NCBI GenBank assembly: GCA_029961685.1
Contig: JARWKL010000010.1
Span: 15,211,931 to 15,275,930 of the forward strand
DNA from: Aristolochia californica
Lineage: Eukaryota > Streptophyta > Magnoliopsida > Piperales > Aristolochiaceae
Direction of reading: 5' to 3'
DNA length: 64,000 nt
The translations under genes and the position numbers were made by a program. This document shows positions 63,601-64,000 of this stretch, in pieces; positions within the stretch are counted from its first letter, which is position 1, and every line of letters begins with the position of its first letter. Under the pieces are notes generated by a model. It had not been told where the DNA came from, ran no database searches, and saw only the letters and a program-made list of their open reading frames with translations.

Positions 63601-64000
63601 TCGTAAACAAAAAAAGAGATAAAAGGCAATTAGAACACATCAACATGAAAATTTTAGAGTTTATGTATGGAAATAATTTAAAGCAATAAAAAATGTAAGT
63701 AAAGAAAATTTATTCACACTCCACAAATGAACTCAAAAGTTTTGTTATCCAAGTTTGGGAACTTCCACTAGTTCAACCCCAATAGCTTGGAATTTTATAA
63801 GAAAGAGATTTTTCTACACATGTTTCAAAAAATGGATATGCATGCTTGAAACAAGTTAAAGATGCAAATGACCTATGGATCCAACCCTTTTAAAGAGAAT
63901 AACATTAAATTCTCAAGTGAACGTGCGGGAGGATATTTACTCGAGTCAAACAAGCCTTTATTTTGCCCATTTACAAAAATCGGACCTAACGATCATAGAT
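60660..64000 (+). repeat. satellite array, block I, running off the window
   Basis: Phasing motifs lie near 61336, 62010, 62687 and 63364 with regular spacings of 674-680 bp; the last monomer is cut by the window end within ACGATCATAGAT. Several monomers resemble those of block G (CACAAAGTAAAAAATCCCCC near 61360; GAGTATATGAATGGAAAACA near 61620). Confidence 0.93.
61782..61820. repeat. representative inverted repeat (dyad) in the satellite monomer
   Basis: ACATGTTT (61782-61789) and AAACATGT (61813-61820) are perfect 8-bp inverted arms separated by 23 bp. The spacer holds ATGCATGC, itself palindromic in part. The same arrangement occurs in many monomers, for example 44528-44566. In a subset the spacer and right arm read CATGCTTGAAGCATG, a perfect 7-bp-arm dyad about one base (16718, 20083, 22087, 39470, 50901 and 57607, approximate). 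Confidence 0.75.

Noticed and set aside
3253..63689. Recurring 60-98-codon frames in the satellite (for example starting MDPNLLKRITLNSQVNVRWD)
   Set aside because: They recur because the monomer recurs. The frame is broken by indels or stops in most neighbouring monomers, with no sign of codon-level constraint. The identical 76- and 86-codon frames at 31.8-36.6 kb only reflect the near-identical dimers.
1..64000. CRISPR array or bacterial repeat
   Set aside because: The repeat unit is ~675 bp with no short repeat-plus-unique-spacer pattern, no cas genes and a plant-type retrotransposon.
1..64000. CENP-B box or telomere-type repeat in the monomer
   Set aside because: No stretch resembles the CENP-B box core, and no TTTAGGG-type tandem array is present; isolated TTTTAGA words are part of the monomer.

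Overview
The window is almost entirely tandem-repeat DNA. About 92 full or partial copies of one AT-rich satellite monomer, usually 672-680 bp long, run head to tail on the + strand from base 1 to base 64000. One degraded LTR retrotransposon, about 4.35 kb at 7581-11929 on the - strand, interrupts them. I recognise no host gene, rRNA, tRNA or CRISPR array. A eukaryotic, most probably flowering-plant, heterochromatic region (pericentromeric, centromeric or subtelomeric) is suggested by the long homogeneous satellite, the Ty3/gypsy element with a chromodomain-like integrase tail, and its plant-type LTR TATA box. I cannot name the species or match the satellite to a named family.

Satellite layout. 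I phased monomers on the motif GGAATGACTTATGGATTGGG. 1-7580 is a plain array of about 11 monomers. 7581-11929 is the retroelement. 11930-16400 is an array with several truncated monomers. 16400-23650 has a trimeric higher-order period of about 2.02 kb. 23650-31442 is a plain array. 31443-36812 holds four nearly identical 1342-bp dimers, the youngest amplification here. 36813-42950 is a plain array with one large internal deletion. 42950-47100 holds a trimer-spaced duplication. 47100-59900 contains a roughly 4-kb block present twice (about 47.8-51.6 and 54.2-58.3 kb), each copy carrying a long poly-C run. 59900-60660 is a mosaic of sub-monomer fragments. 60660-64000 is a regular array again.

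The retroelement reads on the - strand as gag remnant, CCHC zinc knuckle, aspartic protease, C-terminal half of reverse transcriptase, RNase H, integrase, chromodomain-like tail and one LTR. Its 5' part (gag start, primer-binding site, 5' LTR) is gone, together with about 120 bp of the host monomer. The N-terminal half of RT is deleted in frame, two frameshifts are present, and seven premature stops are each explainable by a single C-to-T or G-to-A transition, as expected for methylated, silenced DNA. It has no intact coding capacity.

Nothing here forms a working gene set. The interest lies in the satellite's structure: nested higher-order repeats, a recurring two-monomer module, a C-rich island that expands to 25 and 37 Cs, an inverted repeat and TATA-like boxes in most monomers, and microhomology at several truncation junctions. 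Coordinates of repeat blocks come from reading by eye and are good to a few bases at clear junctions but only to tens or hundreds of bases where divergence is gradual.
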